A stretch of DNA of 16,397 bases from an uncultured Chloroflexota bacterium (GTDB lineage: Bacteria; Chloroflexota; Dehalococcoidia; UBA2247; RBG-13-53-26): positions 1 through 16,397 of the forward strand of contig CALMBS010000180.1 in NCBI GenBank assembly GCA_937860285.1, written 5' to 3'. A program made the position numbers and the translations under genes. Shown piece by piece: positions 6,612-13,868 of this stretch. A model generated the notes under the pieces. The model saw nothing but the letters and a program-made list of their open reading frames with translations, ran no database searches and was not told where the DNA came from. Each line of letters begins with the position of its first letter. The stretch's first letter is position 1.

Positions 6612-8389
6612 TGGCCAAGAGCGCTGCAGGCCAGGGTTCGCCCTCCAAGGGTGAACGCAAGGTTGAGTTGCCCCCTGCGATGACCGTGAAGCAGTTGGCG
6701 GAGACGCTCGGCATCAGCGGGGTGGAGGTCATCAAGCAGTTGATGCAGAACGGCGTCATGGCCGGCATCAACCAGTCTATTGACTACGATACTGCGGCCA
6801 TCATCGCCGCGGACATGGGCTTTGAAGTTACTGAGAAGGCCGAGACCGAGGTCGAGGCGGTGGCCTGCGAGGATGACGCGGCCACCCTGCAGCCCCGGCC
6901 GCCGGTAGTGACGGTGATGGGCCACATCGACCACGGCAAGACCAAGCTGCTGGATGCCATCCGGCAGACGAACGTGGTGGCCTCGGAGGCCGGCGGCATC
7001 ACCCAGCATATCGGCGCCTACCAGGTGGAGACGCACGGGAGGAAGATCACCTTCCTGGATACCCCGGGCCACGAGGCCTTCACGGCCATGCGGGCCAGGG
7101 GGGCCAAGGCCACCGATGTGGCCGTCCTGGTGGTGGCGGCGGACGACGGGGTCATGCCACAGACCCTCGAGGCCATCGACCATGCCAAGGCGGCCAGCGT
7201 GCCCATCGTGGTGGCCCTGAACAAGATCGACAAGCCGGGCGTGAACCTGGACCGGGTCAAGCAGCAGCTGGCCGAGGCGGGGCTGGTGGTGGAGGAGTGG
7301 GGAGGCAACACCGTCTGCGTCCCGGTGTCGGCCAAGATGAAGAGGGGCATCACGGACCTCCTGGAGAGCATCCTGGTGGTGGCGGAGATGCTGGAGCTGA
7401 AGGCCAACCCGGACTGTGCCGCCAGCGGAGTGGTCATCGAGGCCGGCCTGGACAAGACCAAGGGCCCCATGGCCACCGTCCTGGTGGAGAGAGGGACGCT
7501 GAAGCCGGGCGACGCGCTTATCGTGGGCGAAACCTGGGGCAAGGTCAAGGCCATGTTCAATGACGCCGGCAAGCGGGTCAAGAAGGCCGGGCCGGCGACG
7601 CCGGTCAAGATACTGGGGCTCTCCGGCGCCCCGCAGGCCGGAGACACCCTGGCGGTGGCGGCCAGCGACCGGGATGCGCGGACCACCGCCCAGAAGCGGC
7701 AGACGGAAAGCCAGCAGAAGATCATCCGGCCGGTGAGACCGGTCAAGCTGGATGAAGTGTACGCCCAGATCAAGGCGGGGCAGGCCAGGGAGCTGAACCT
7801 TATCCTGAAGACGGATGTGCAAGGCTCCATCGAGCCCATAAAGGACTCCATAGAGCGCCTGGAGGGAGACGAGATCAAGGTCAGGATCATCCACTCCGGC
7901 AGCGGCAACATCACCGAGAGCGATGTGCTGCTGGCGCTGGCCTCCAAGGGAGTCATCATCGGGTTCCACACCAGCCCCACCGTGGGCGCCCAGCGCATGG
8001 CCGAAGCCGAGGGAGTGGACATCCGTTTCTACGACATCATCTACAACCTGCTCGAGGACATCGAGCGGGCGTTGAAGGGCCTGAAGGAGCCGAAGTACGC
8101 CGAGGTGGTGGAGGGCAGGGCCGAGGTCAGGGCGGTCTTCGCCGCCGGCAAGAAGGAGAAGGCGGCCGGGCTGATGGTCAGCGAGGGCAAACTGCGGCGC
8201 GATTCCATGGTGAAGGTCATCCGCAAGGGCCAGGTGATCCACCAGGGCAAAATGGCCAGCCTCAGGCGGTTCAAGGACGATGTCAAGGAAGTGGCCACCG
8301 GCACCGAGTGCGGCCTCGCAGTAGAGGGATTCAGCGCCTTCGAGCCCGGAGACATCATTGAAGCGTACCGGAGGGAGAAGGTGGGATGA
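6611..8389 (+). CDS. infB: Translation initiation factor IF-2
   Basis: IF-2 is the GTPase that recruits fMet-tRNA to the 30S subunit and promotes 50S joining. At 592 residues it is a short form: the N-terminal extension is minimal, with a single IF2_N module (about 22-72, TVKQLAETLGISGVEVIKQLM). The G-domain motifs are G1 GHIDHGKT (104-111; Ile where Val is usual), switch II DTPGHEAF (150-157), G4 NKID (204-207) and a SAK G5. Domains II to IV follow, including the conserved MNDAGKRV-like segment (here MFNDAGKRVKKAGP), LILKTDVQGSIEP and the C-terminal fMet-tRNA-binding barrel (GQVIHQGKMASLRRFKDDVKEV...GTECGL). The ATG at 6611 overlaps the ylxR stop. A longer open frame begins upstream inside ylxR, but it lacks IF-2-like sequence. 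Confidence 0.97.
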   Translation: MAKSAAGQGSPSKGERKVELPPAMTVKQLAETLGISGVEVIKQLMQNGVMAGINQSIDYDTAAIIAADMGFEVTEKAETEVEAVACEDDAATLQPRPPVVTVMGHIDHGKTKLLDAIRQTNVVASEAGGITQHIGAYQVETHGRKITFLDTPGHEAFTAMRARGAKATDVAVLVVAADDGVMPQTLEAIDHAKAASVPIVVALNKIDKPGVNLDRVKQQLAEAGLVVEEWGGNTVCVPVSAKMKRGITDLLESILVVAEMLELKANPDCAASGVVIEAGLDKTKGPMATVLVERGTLKPGDALIVGETWGKVKAMFNDAGKRVKKAGPATPVKILGLSGAPQAGDTLAVAASDRDARTTAQKRQTESQQKIIRPVRPVKLDEVYAQIKAGQARELNLILKTDVQGSIEPIKDSIERLEGDEIKVRIIHSGSGNITESDVLLALASKGVIIGFHTSPTVGAQRMAEAEGVDIRFYDIIYNLLEDIERALKGLKEPKYAEVVEGRAEVRAVFAAGKKEKAAGLMVSEGKLRRDSMVKVIRKGQVIHQGKMASLRRFKDDVKEVATGTECGLAVEGFSAFEPGDIIEAYRREKVG

Positions 8390-8760
8390 GTCGGCGCACT
8401 GAGCGCTTGAATCATCTGCTCCGGCAAGAGATCACCGAGCTGCTGCAGCGCGAAGCCAAGGACCCCCGCCTCTCCGTCATGGTGAGCGTCACCCGCGTCT
8501 CCGTTTCCGCCGATCTGCACTATGCCAAGGTGTTTGTCAGCGTCATGGGAACGGAGGAAGAGAAGAAAGGCCTGGTGGTGGGCCTTCATGCCGCCTCCGG
8601 CTTCCTCCGGCGGGAGCTGGCCGGCCGGCTGACCTTGCGACACACCCCCGAGTTGGTCTTCGTCTATGATGACACCATGGAGCGGGCGGGGAAGGTCATC
8701 GAGCTGATCGACCAGGTGAGGACCAGCGAATCCGGGGTGCAGGAGACGGGTGAGCGTTGA
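8386..8760 (+). CDS. rbfA: 30S ribosome-binding factor A
   Basis: This 124-residue KH-fold protein aids late 30S maturation, including 16S rRNA 5'-end processing. It shows the family pattern: N-terminal RRTERLNHLLRQEITELLQRE, then DPRL...VSVTRVSVSADLHYAKVFVSVMG, and the C-terminal LRHTPELVFVYDDTMERAGKVIELI. Length is typical. The start ATG overlaps the infB stop by four bases (ATGA) and is preceded by a GGAGGGAGAAGG stretch. Its end overlaps truB by 11 bp, so it is probably translated in coupled fashion. Confidence 0.96.
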   Translation: MSRRTERLNHLLRQEITELLQREAKDPRLSVMVSVTRVSVSADLHYAKVFVSVMGTEEEKKGLVVGLHAASGFLRRELAGRLTLRHTPELVFVYDDTMERAGKVIELIDQVRTSESGVQETGER

Positions 8761-9700
8761 CGGAATCCTCAATGTCCTCAAGCCGGCGGGCAAGACCTCT
8801 TTTGCCGTAGTGTCCCTGGTGCGGCGCTGGAGCGGAGAGCGCCGCGCGGGCCATGCCGGGACCCTGGACCCCGATGCCACCGGAGTCCTCGTCATCTGCC
8901 TGGGCCAGGCTACGCGGATCGTGGAGTATCTGGCCGGGGCCGGCAAGACCTACCGGGCTGAGATCGAGCTGGGCGTCACCACTGATACGTACGACGCAGC
9001 GGGCAAGGTGGTCGGCCGGGGCGACCCGTCGTCTGTGACGATGGAGCAGGTCCATCAGGTCCTCGGAGCCTTTCGCGGCACAACTGCCCAGGTCCCGCCC
9101 ATGCACAGCGCTGTCCACTACAGGGGGAAACGGCTCTACGAGCTGGCCCGCAAGGGAGTGGAGGTGGTCCGGGAGCCGCGCCAGGTGGAGATCTCCCGCC
9201 TGGAGTTGCTGGACTGGCAGCCCCCCGGATTCACTGTTGAGGTCGACTGCAGCGCGGGAACCTACATCCGCTCGCTGGCCTTTGACATCGGCGTCGCCCT
9301 GGGCTGTGGCGCCCACCTCCGGAAGCTGGTGCGGCGCCGCAGCGAGCCCTTCCTCATCGACGACGCCGTGCCGCTGGCGGCCCTGGAAGAGGCCTTCCGC
9401 GGCGGCGGCTGGGGGGCCTATCTGCACCCCCTCGACGCCGTGCTGCTGGACTGGCCGGCGGCCATACTCGACATGGAGCAAGAGGGGCTGGTCAGGAGAG
9501 GGATCGACGTGGACCTGCCGGCGGCCGGGGCCGGCGGGCCGGCCGGTGACCGCTGCCGGGCCTACTCCTCTGATGGCCGCTTCCTGGCCGTCCTGGCCAG
9601 GACCGACGCCGGACCGTGGCACCCGGAGAAGGTCTTCGGGACCGGGCGATGCGGACAGGGCGGGGATTCCCCGCCCTGCTGTTCCGGCTGTGGGTGCTAG
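8750..9700 (+). CDS. truB: tRNA pseudouridine(55) synthase TruB
   Basis: TruB isomerises U55 to pseudouridine in the T-loop of tRNAs. The catalytic Asp40 lies in GHAGTLDPDATGVL, with the N-terminal motif GILNVLKPAGKTS. Further family marks are KTYRAEIELGVTTDTYDAAG, PPMHSAVHYRGKRLYELARKG and CSAGTYIRSLAFDIG. The start is a GTG with AGGAG four bases upstream, inside the end of rbfA; no better in-frame start exists nearby. The usual TruB end is near GPWHPEKVFG. The remaining residues form a Gly/Cys-rich tail with five cysteines, encoded across a strong GC hairpin (9656-9678). The tail is probably a by-product of reading through that hairpin. Confidence 0.95.
   Translation: MSVDGILNVLKPAGKTSFAVVSLVRRWSGERRAGHAGTLDPDATGVLVICLGQATRIVEYLAGAGKTYRAEIELGVTTDTYDAAGKVVGRGDPSSVTMEQVHQVLGAFRGTTAQVPPMHSAVHYRGKRLYELARKGVEVVREPRQVEISRLELLDWQPPGFTVEVDCSAGTYIRSLAFDIGVALGCGAHLRKLVRRRSEPFLIDDAVPLAALEEAFRGGGWGAYLHPLDAVLLDWPAAILDMEQEGLVRRGIDVDLPAAGAGGPAGDRCRAYSSDGRFLAVLARTDAGPWHPEKVFGTGRCGQGGDSPPCCSGCGC
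9656..9678 (+). terminator. Strong GC hairpin in the 3' end of truB
   Basis: CAGGGCGGGG (9656-9665) pairs perfectly with CCCCGCCCTG (9669-9678) around the loop ATT. It lies inside the last codons of truB and no T-run follows. It may cap the 3' end of the nusA-truB mRNA or act in termination together with the next hairpin. Confidence 0.5.
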
Positions 9701-9722
9701 AGGGCGCGATCTTCCGCCCTCT
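9699..9722. terminator. Candidate bidirectional terminator between convergent truB and zinc-ribbon gene
   Basis: AGAGGGCG (9699-9706) pairs with CGCCCTCT (9715-9722) around eight bases, beginning within the truB stop codon. It lies between two converging genes, where a shared terminator is expected. There is no T-run on either side, so efficiency is doubtful. Confidence 0.4.
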
Positions 9723-9733
9723 GAAGACGGCGG

Positions 9734-10045
9734 CTAGTAGCGGCTGGTGCTGGGCTTGACCTTGCCGTAGCACTCGCGGCAGTACACCGGCCTGCCGTTC
9801 CTGGGTTCGAAGGGCAGTTCCGTTGCCTGGCCACACTGAGCGCAGGTTGCGGGGTACATCTGGCGCCTTGGCTGAGCATAGCCGGAGGAGTTGCTGTTCC
9901 TGGCTTTCCTCGTGGCCCGGCACAGCTGGCAGCGCTTAGGATCGTTGGTGTATCCCTTGCCGGCGAAGAACTCCTGTTCACTGGCGGTGAAGATGAAGTC
10001 GGCACCGCAGTCGGAGCACTTCAGGGACCTGTCTGCAAAGCTCAC
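9734..10045 (-). CDS. Double zinc-ribbon protein (CxxC-x17-CxxC domain)
   Basis: The 103-residue protein carries two zinc-ribbon modules. The first (about 8-45) has C10-x2-C13 and C39-x2-C42 in the setting CSDCGADFIFTASEQEFF...PKRCQLCR, matching the small probable zinc-ribbon family. The second (about 66-94) has C68-x2-C71-x17-C89-x2-C92 with LPFEPRNGRPVYCRECY, matching the CxxC-x17-CxxC family seen in Chloroflexota and related environmental genomes. A Ser/Asn/Gln-rich linker joins them. It is probably a zinc-binding nucleic-acid or protein-interaction factor; no biochemical function is established. The GTG start is supported by AGGAGG seven bases upstream. It has its own promoter and converges on truB. 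Confidence 0.88.
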   Translation of the reverse strand: MSFADRSLKCSDCGADFIFTASEQEFFAGKGYTNDPKRCQLCRATRKARNSNSSGYAQPRRQMYPATCAQCGQATELPFEPRNGRPVYCRECYGKVKPSTSRY

Positions 10046-10159
10046 GTGATGACCTCCTTTCTTGGCATACTAGGCTAAAGTGGCGGTCATCCAGAGCCCG
10101 TGGTAGCGCCGGTGAGGGCTTACAGACTATTGATAACCTGAACCTAGACCAGTGGCTTC

Positions 10160-10188
10160 ATCATAGCATGCCTCCGTCCGGCGGGCAA
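10160..10188 (-). promoter_or_regulatory. Promoter for the zinc-ribbon gene
   Basis: On the minus strand TTGCCC (10183-10188) is followed after 17 bases by TATGAT (10160-10165), matching consensus at four and five of six positions. The implied leader is about 108 bases and ends with an AAAGGAGG ribosome site. The rest of the roughly 290-bp gap 10046-10337 holds only the terminator at 10271-10296. Confidence 0.6.
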
Positions 10189-10270
10189 GTGAATCAGGGG
10201 ATAGGAGCGTGCACGATATAAGTTCCCGGCCGGACGTCAGCCGCACTGAAGTCCCTCAGGTGGGAAAGAG

Positions 10271-10296
10271 AGGGGAGGGCCCTGCGGCCCTCCCCT
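10271..10296 (-). terminator. Terminator hairpin downstream of the beta-helix protein gene
   Basis: AGGGGAGGGCC (10271-10281) pairs perfectly with GGCCCTCCCCT (10286-10296) around a four-base loop. On the minus strand it stands about 40 bp after the stop of the secreted protein gene and is followed by a pyrimidine-rich CTCTTTCCC. The T-run is imperfect, but position and stability suggest a terminator. Confidence 0.65.
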
Positions 10297-10337
10297 GTTC
10301 GGCAACCTGTTGTCTGTCTCTGTGACTGTGCCCGGGA

Positions 10338-11966
10338 TCAGTTGATGAACTTCCAGCCGCCGTTGGCCACTACCTGGGTCTGGCTGCTCCAGCCGTAGGA
10401 GTTGCCGGAGAAGACCCACCAGTAGTACGTCTTCCCGTTGTCGGCAAAACCGGTGGCGGTGTACTGCGTCACGTTGCCCAGGGATTTCCAGACCTTCCTC
10501 ACACTGGAGTTGGTCTGGGTGGTGCTCAGGCTGGAGCTGGTGCTCACGATCAGGAAGTACTTCGTGGCCCCGGTGGAGGCGTTCCACTTGAAGGTCACGG
10601 AAGTCCCGGAAAGGTTGGCGCCGATGGCCGGAGAGGCCAGCTTCGGCGCGGCGGGCTTGGTGGTGATGGTGGTGCCGCCCGACGGTGCATTCGTGCTCGT
10701 GCCTCCGGTGGACGTGCTTGCGGAAGAGGTGTCGCCTGACCCGGTGTTGCCCGAGGACGTGTCCCCTGTGCCGGTGGAGCTGGAGCTCCCTGAAGGCGCG
10801 CTCGATCCGTACCAGTTGTCATAGACGTACATGTGGTACTTGGAGAGGGTGGATGATCCGCCCCATGACCCGCCGCCGCCGGAGAGCAGGGTGAAGGCGC
10901 TGTTGGTGCTGGTCTCCGTGTACAGCCCGGAGTGGGTGGTCTTCCTGGTCCAGTTGTTGTAGACCTTGCATACGTTGGATGGGATGCCCCTGATTCCCAC
11001 GTTGGCCTTCCACTGGTTGGCGGTGAAGGTGTTGTGGTGGACCATCAGGGTCCTGCCGGCGCTGGTGGAGGTGCTGGTGCCGCCGCCGTGGCAGTCCACC
11101 TGGGTGTTGTACTTGAGGTCCCCGCCGGCGCCGCCCAGGTAGTACCTGGCGTCGTTGAAGATGTTGAAGCGCAGCTCGTAGCTGTCGGGGCCGGCCTGGG
11201 CCATGATGTGGTGGCGGCAGTCCGTGAAGATGCAGTACTCGACCAGGTACGAGCACTCGCCTTCCTCCGACACCCCGTAGCCGAACCCGTGCTTCTGGAT
11301 GTTATGGATGTAGCAGTGGTGCACCCAGTGCCGCCCCGAGGAGGAGTCGTCGTTCCAGGCCATGCCTCCGCCGTAGAAGTAGATCCCTCCCTCTGCGAAG
11401 TTGGAGATCTCGCAGTTCTCCACCTCGATGCGCCTGGCGCCGCGCACTCCTCTGAGGGCGCAGTTCCTGGGCCCCGAGGTGCTGGCCACGCCGCCCGGCC
11501 CTTCGAACTCGATCCCCGAAACGACTGAGTTCGAGGCCAGCCAGAGAATGGGGCACATGAAGGAGCCGGCCTTATAGGTGGTCTTGATCTTGCCGCCTGA
11601 AGCCCCGTTTTCGCCTCGGTTGGAGGCCAGGGCCACGCCTGACTTGAGGGTCTCGCCATAGTCTGAGCTGAGGCTGATGGTGGTGCCGCCGGGTATCCAG
11701 ATGACGTCGCCTGAGGTCGCTGACTTGAGGGCGCTGGTCAGCTGGCTGGCGGTCGTCACCACGTAGTCCGCCGAGTCCCTGGAGTAGCCGTGGCGGGACT
11801 CGTATCCGTCTCCGCCGCCGGTGGGATTGCTGGAAGCGCCGGCGTTGGCGCCGTAGGCGCTGGCCGCCTGGACCGCCGGGCCCTGAACGAACGGGGTGGC
11901 AATCAGTGCGGCCACGATGGCGCACAGCGTTATGATGCAGGTGGCTAGTCTCTTTCTCATTGACAT
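10338..11966 (-). CDS. Secreted right-handed beta-helix (pectate-lyase-like) protein with Fn3-like domain
   Basis: The 542-residue protein starts with a signal peptide: MSMRKR, a hydrophobic run to about 28, and likely cleavage after AVQAA (about 36). Residues about 65-385 look like a parallel beta-helix of the polysaccharide lyase or pectate-lyase-like superfamily, with NSVVSGIEFEG, RRIEVENCEISNF, HHCYIHNIQKHGFGYG, EYCIFTDCRHHI, LRFNIFNDARYYLGG, MVHHNTFTANQW and KVYNNW marking coils. A Ser/Thr/Gly linker (about 388-432) leads to a fibronectin type III-like domain (about 438-540; TFKWNASTGATKYFLIV, YYWWVFSGNSYGWSSQ). It probably acts outside the cell on, or binding to, a polysaccharide, but catalytic residues cannot be confirmed. 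No LPXTG or transmembrane anchor is seen. The ATG has AAGGAGA upstream; a second ATG lies two codons downstream. A long structured leader precedes it. Confidence 0.83.
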   Translation of the reverse strand: MSMRKRLATCIITLCAIVAALIATPFVQGPAVQAASAYGANAGASSNPTGGGDGYESRHGYSRDSADYVVTTASQLTSALKSATSGDVIWIPGGTTISLSSDYGETLKSGVALASNRGENGASGGKIKTTYKAGSFMCPILWLASNSVVSGIEFEGPGGVASTSGPRNCALRGVRGARRIEVENCEISNFAEGGIYFYGGGMAWNDDSSSGRHWVHHCYIHNIQKHGFGYGVSEEGECSYLVEYCIFTDCRHHIMAQAGPDSYELRFNIFNDARYYLGGAGGDLKYNTQVDCHGGGTSTSTSAGRTLMVHHNTFTANQWKANVGIRGIPSNVCKVYNNWTRKTTHSGLYTETSTNSAFTLLSGGGGSWGGSSTLSKYHMYVYDNWYGSSAPSGSSSSTGTGDTSSGNTGSGDTSSASTSTGGTSTNAPSGGTTITTKPAAPKLASPAIGANLSGTSVTFKWNASTGATKYFLIVSTSSSLSTTQTNSSVRKVWKSLGNVTQYTATGFADNGKTYYWWVFSGNSYGWSSQTQVVANGGWKFIN

Positions 11967-12183
11967 AATCTTCTATCTCCTTTGCCAGAGTAACGTTCCC
12001 CAATTGGCTCTTTGGAGTCCCGCCGGCGTTACCCGCGGTCTGTGCCTTTCACGGGCACGGGCTCGCCGGGTGCTCTTGAATGGGGCCCAACCGGGTCAAT
12101 CTGCAGATGCAAACAGGGTCTGTGCCAGGCATCTGCGTGGGGCTGGGTATATCAGGGAGTGACGCTTTGGATTGTCTGGGGGT
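11967..12183 (-). promoter_or_regulatory. Structured 5' leader of the beta-helix gene
   Basis: This 217-bp gap has no gene. On the minus strand it contains a stem GCAGATGC/GCATCTGC (12129-12136 with 12103-12110) enclosing a small ACAG/CTGT hairpin. Further on, GTGCC and GGCAC can pair around CGTGAAA (within about 12041-12058), and CCGGCG can pair with CGCCGG farther out. The 10-mer GGCACAGACC occurs twice, 80 bp apart (12117-12126 and 12037-12046). An AAGGAGA ribosome site ends the region. It could be a cis-regulatory RNA or a repeated protein site; no known riboswitch consensus matched convincingly. Confidence 0.4.
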
Positions 12184-12543
12184 TTAGAGCGCCAGGGGCG
12201 GAGCGCGGCTGCGCGTGATCCTGACGTTGGGGTTGGTGTAGGAGTGCCGCTTGTTTTGGGGGAGAGTGCAGAGCCGGTGGGTCGAGGTGGGGTCCAGGTG
12301 GGCGGAGTCCAGATTCAGTGCCGGTTGGCAGCGGCGGACCCGCTGCCATATTGGGAGGAAGAGCCTCTCCGCGAAGGCCTCGACCGCGGTATCGCAGAAG
12401 AAGGTGGCCAGCACCAGCGCCAGCACGGCGCTGACGCTGGAGTAGCAGCCCATGGCCACCAGGGCCCCGGTGGCCGTGGCGGTCTGAACGCAGAGCGAAA
12501 CGGTCTCGCTCACTGCTGACTCGGGCCTAGCGTTCCATTGCAT
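12184..12543 (-). CDS. Hypothetical small protein with one hydrophobic segment
   Basis: This 119-residue open frame is not recognised. Codon third positions are overwhelmingly G or C, as in the neighbouring real genes. A hydrophobic stretch (about 24-50, GALVAMGCYSSVSAVLALVLATFF) could span a membrane; an acidic/aromatic piece (DTAVEAFAERLFLPIWQRV) and a polar, basic tail follow. A perfect -10 hexamer TATAAT lies on the same strand at 12617-12622, but with no good -35. No Shine-Dalgarno sequence precedes the ATG, and a TAG lies just upstream. An antisense frame of similar length exists but is less protein-like. It may be a real orphan gene. Confidence 0.4.
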   Translation of the reverse strand: MQWNARPESAVSETVSLCVQTATATGALVAMGCYSSVSAVLALVLATFFCDTAVEAFAERLFLPIWQRVRRCQPALNLDSAHLDPTSTHRLCTLPQNKRHSYTNPNVRITRSRAPPLAL

Positions 12544-12823
12544 GGTCTATTTACTATGACGGTGACATTGCCCGCCCGGTTCCTCCCCCCCGGAGGCCCC
12601 GGCAACGGCCATCACCATTATACACGCGCTGGCAAGGGTGGCTGTCCCCCGCCGGACGGATAGGTGAATGCCCCGGCAGGTTGCGGTTGTCTTGAGGTTG
12701 CTGCCCCTGGTCCTGGGCGGTGGTGTGACCCCCCGGTACACCGACTGCCAGTCTCGGCCAGGTGACATCCGCTGTTAAGGTTGCAGAGAGAGTCTACCAT
12801 ACCGGACATAACACTGGCAAATC

Positions 12824-12843
12824 GACGCTGGTTGACGCTGGTT
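12824..12843 (+). repeat. Tandem 10-bp direct repeat over the -35 region of the ABC operon
   Basis: GACGCTGGTT occurs twice back to back (12824-12833 and 12834-12843). The one-helical-turn period places both copies on the same DNA face. The -35 hexamer of the exporter promoter lies across the junction, so this is a candidate operator. Confidence 0.6.
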
Positions 12844-12859
12844 CGTCATGGGGTACACT
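12832..12859 (+). promoter_or_regulatory. Promoter of the ABC exporter operon
   Basis: TTGACG (12832-12837, five of six to consensus) is followed after 16 bases by TACACT (12854-12859, four of six). Transcription would start near 12866, about 20 bases before the ATPase ATG and ahead of its GGGAGG ribosome site. Otherwise the gap 12544-12831 shows no gene I can support. Confidence 0.6.
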
Positions 12860-12887
12860 ATGGGTAGCGAGGCGGGAGGGTGCAGGG

Positions 12888-13868
12888 ATGACGTCACCGG
12901 CCGTCCACATTCGCGGCCTGCGCAAGACCTATGTCGTGAGCCGCCAGGAGGCCGGCGCCAGGGCGACGGTGGTGGACCTGGTGCGCCGCCGGATGCAGGA
13001 GGTCCGGGCCGTGGACGGCATCTCCTTCGACCTGGCCCCCGGGGAGGTGGTGGGTTTCCTGGGTCCCAACGGGGCCGGCAAGACCACCACGCTGAAGATG
13101 CTCTCCGGGCTGCTGCACCCCACGGCGGGCGAGGTCACCGTGCTGGGCCGGGTACCCTGGAAGCGGGAAAAGGCGTTCCTGCGGCAGATCACGCTGGTCA
13201 TGGGCCAGCGCAACCAGCTGGTGTGGGACATCCCGGCCAGTCACTCCTTCGAGCTGAACCGGGCCATCTACCGCATCCCGCAGGAGGACTACCGCCGCAT
13301 CCTGGGGGAGCTCACCGATCTCCTGGAGCTGGGCCCCCTGCTCTCCAAGCCAGTGCGCAACCTCTCGCTGGGCGAGCGGATGAAGTGCGAGATCGCGGCC
13401 GCACTGCTCCACCGCCCCAGTGTGGTCTTCCTCGATGAGCCCACCATCGGCCTGGACGTTACCATGCAGCGGCGGATACGGACCTTCATCACGGAGTACA
13501 ACCGGCGGTTTGGCGCCACCGTCCTGCTGACCAGCCACTACATGGCCGATGTGGAGGCACTGTGCAAGCGCGTGGTGGTCATCCACCACGGGTGGCTGCT
13601 CTTCGACGGCGACCTCTCGGTCCTGGTGCAGCAGTTCACGCAGCACAAGACCATCGTGGTGCAGCTGGGCGACTGCGACGCGGACCTGAAAGCCTACGGC
13701 GACGTGGTGTCCTGCTCGGACGGCCGGGCCACTCTCCGGGTGCCCCGGAGCGAGACAGCCCACATCACGGAGCGGCTCCTGGCCGATCTCCCGGTCATCG
13801 ATCTGCTGATAGAAGACCCTCCCATCGAGGAAGTCATCGAAAGGGTGTTTGCCCAGGGGAACACATGA
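12888..13868 (+). CDS. ABC-2 type exporter ATP-binding protein
   Basis: This 326-residue ATPase powers the two permeases encoded next. Walker A is GPNGAGKT (59-66), the Q-loop region is MGQRNQLVWDIP (105-116), the signature is NLSLGERMK (158-166), Walker B is VVFLDEP (179-185) with D-loop GLD, and the switch is His217 in TSHYMADVE. The degenerate signature LSLGE and the MGQRNQLVWDIP stretch are typical of ATPases paired with DUF990-type (ABC2_membrane_6) permeases. Residues about 240-326 form an accessory C-terminal region. The ATG at 12888 is chosen because GGGAGG stands eight bases upstream and because the homologous region begins there; the frame is open 126 bases farther upstream without protein-like sequence. 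It overlaps the next gene by four bases (ATGA). Confidence 0.93.
   Translation: MTSPAVHIRGLRKTYVVSRQEAGARATVVDLVRRRMQEVRAVDGISFDLAPGEVVGFLGPNGAGKTTTLKMLSGLLHPTAGEVTVLGRVPWKREKAFLRQITLVMGQRNQLVWDIPASHSFELNRAIYRIPQEDYRRILGELTDLLELGPLLSKPVRNLSLGERMKCEIAAALLHRPSVVFLDEPTIGLDVTMQRRIRTFITEYNRRFGATVLLTSHYMADVEALCKRVVVIHHGWLLFDGDLSVLVQQFTQHKTIVVQLGDCDADLKAYGDVVSCSDGRATLRVPRSETAHITERLLADLPVIDLLIEDPPIEEVIERVFAQGNT

Noticed and set aside
6443..8242. A 599-codon open frame antisense to infB
   Set aside because: Shadow of infB; composition is repetitive His/Leu/Gly/Asp and no family motif is seen.
11967..12060. Possible cyclic-di-GMP (GEMM-I) riboswitch, because GGCACAGACC...GGGACTCCAAAGAGCC loosely recalls the aptamer core
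   Set aside because: The conserved GACGCAAAGCC and the downstream receptor helix are not present, and spacing does not fit. Reported only as an unclassified structured leader.
12668..12778. A 36-codon plus-strand frame with a hydrophobic start
   Set aside because: Its ribosome site would directly abut the ATG and there is no other support for coding.
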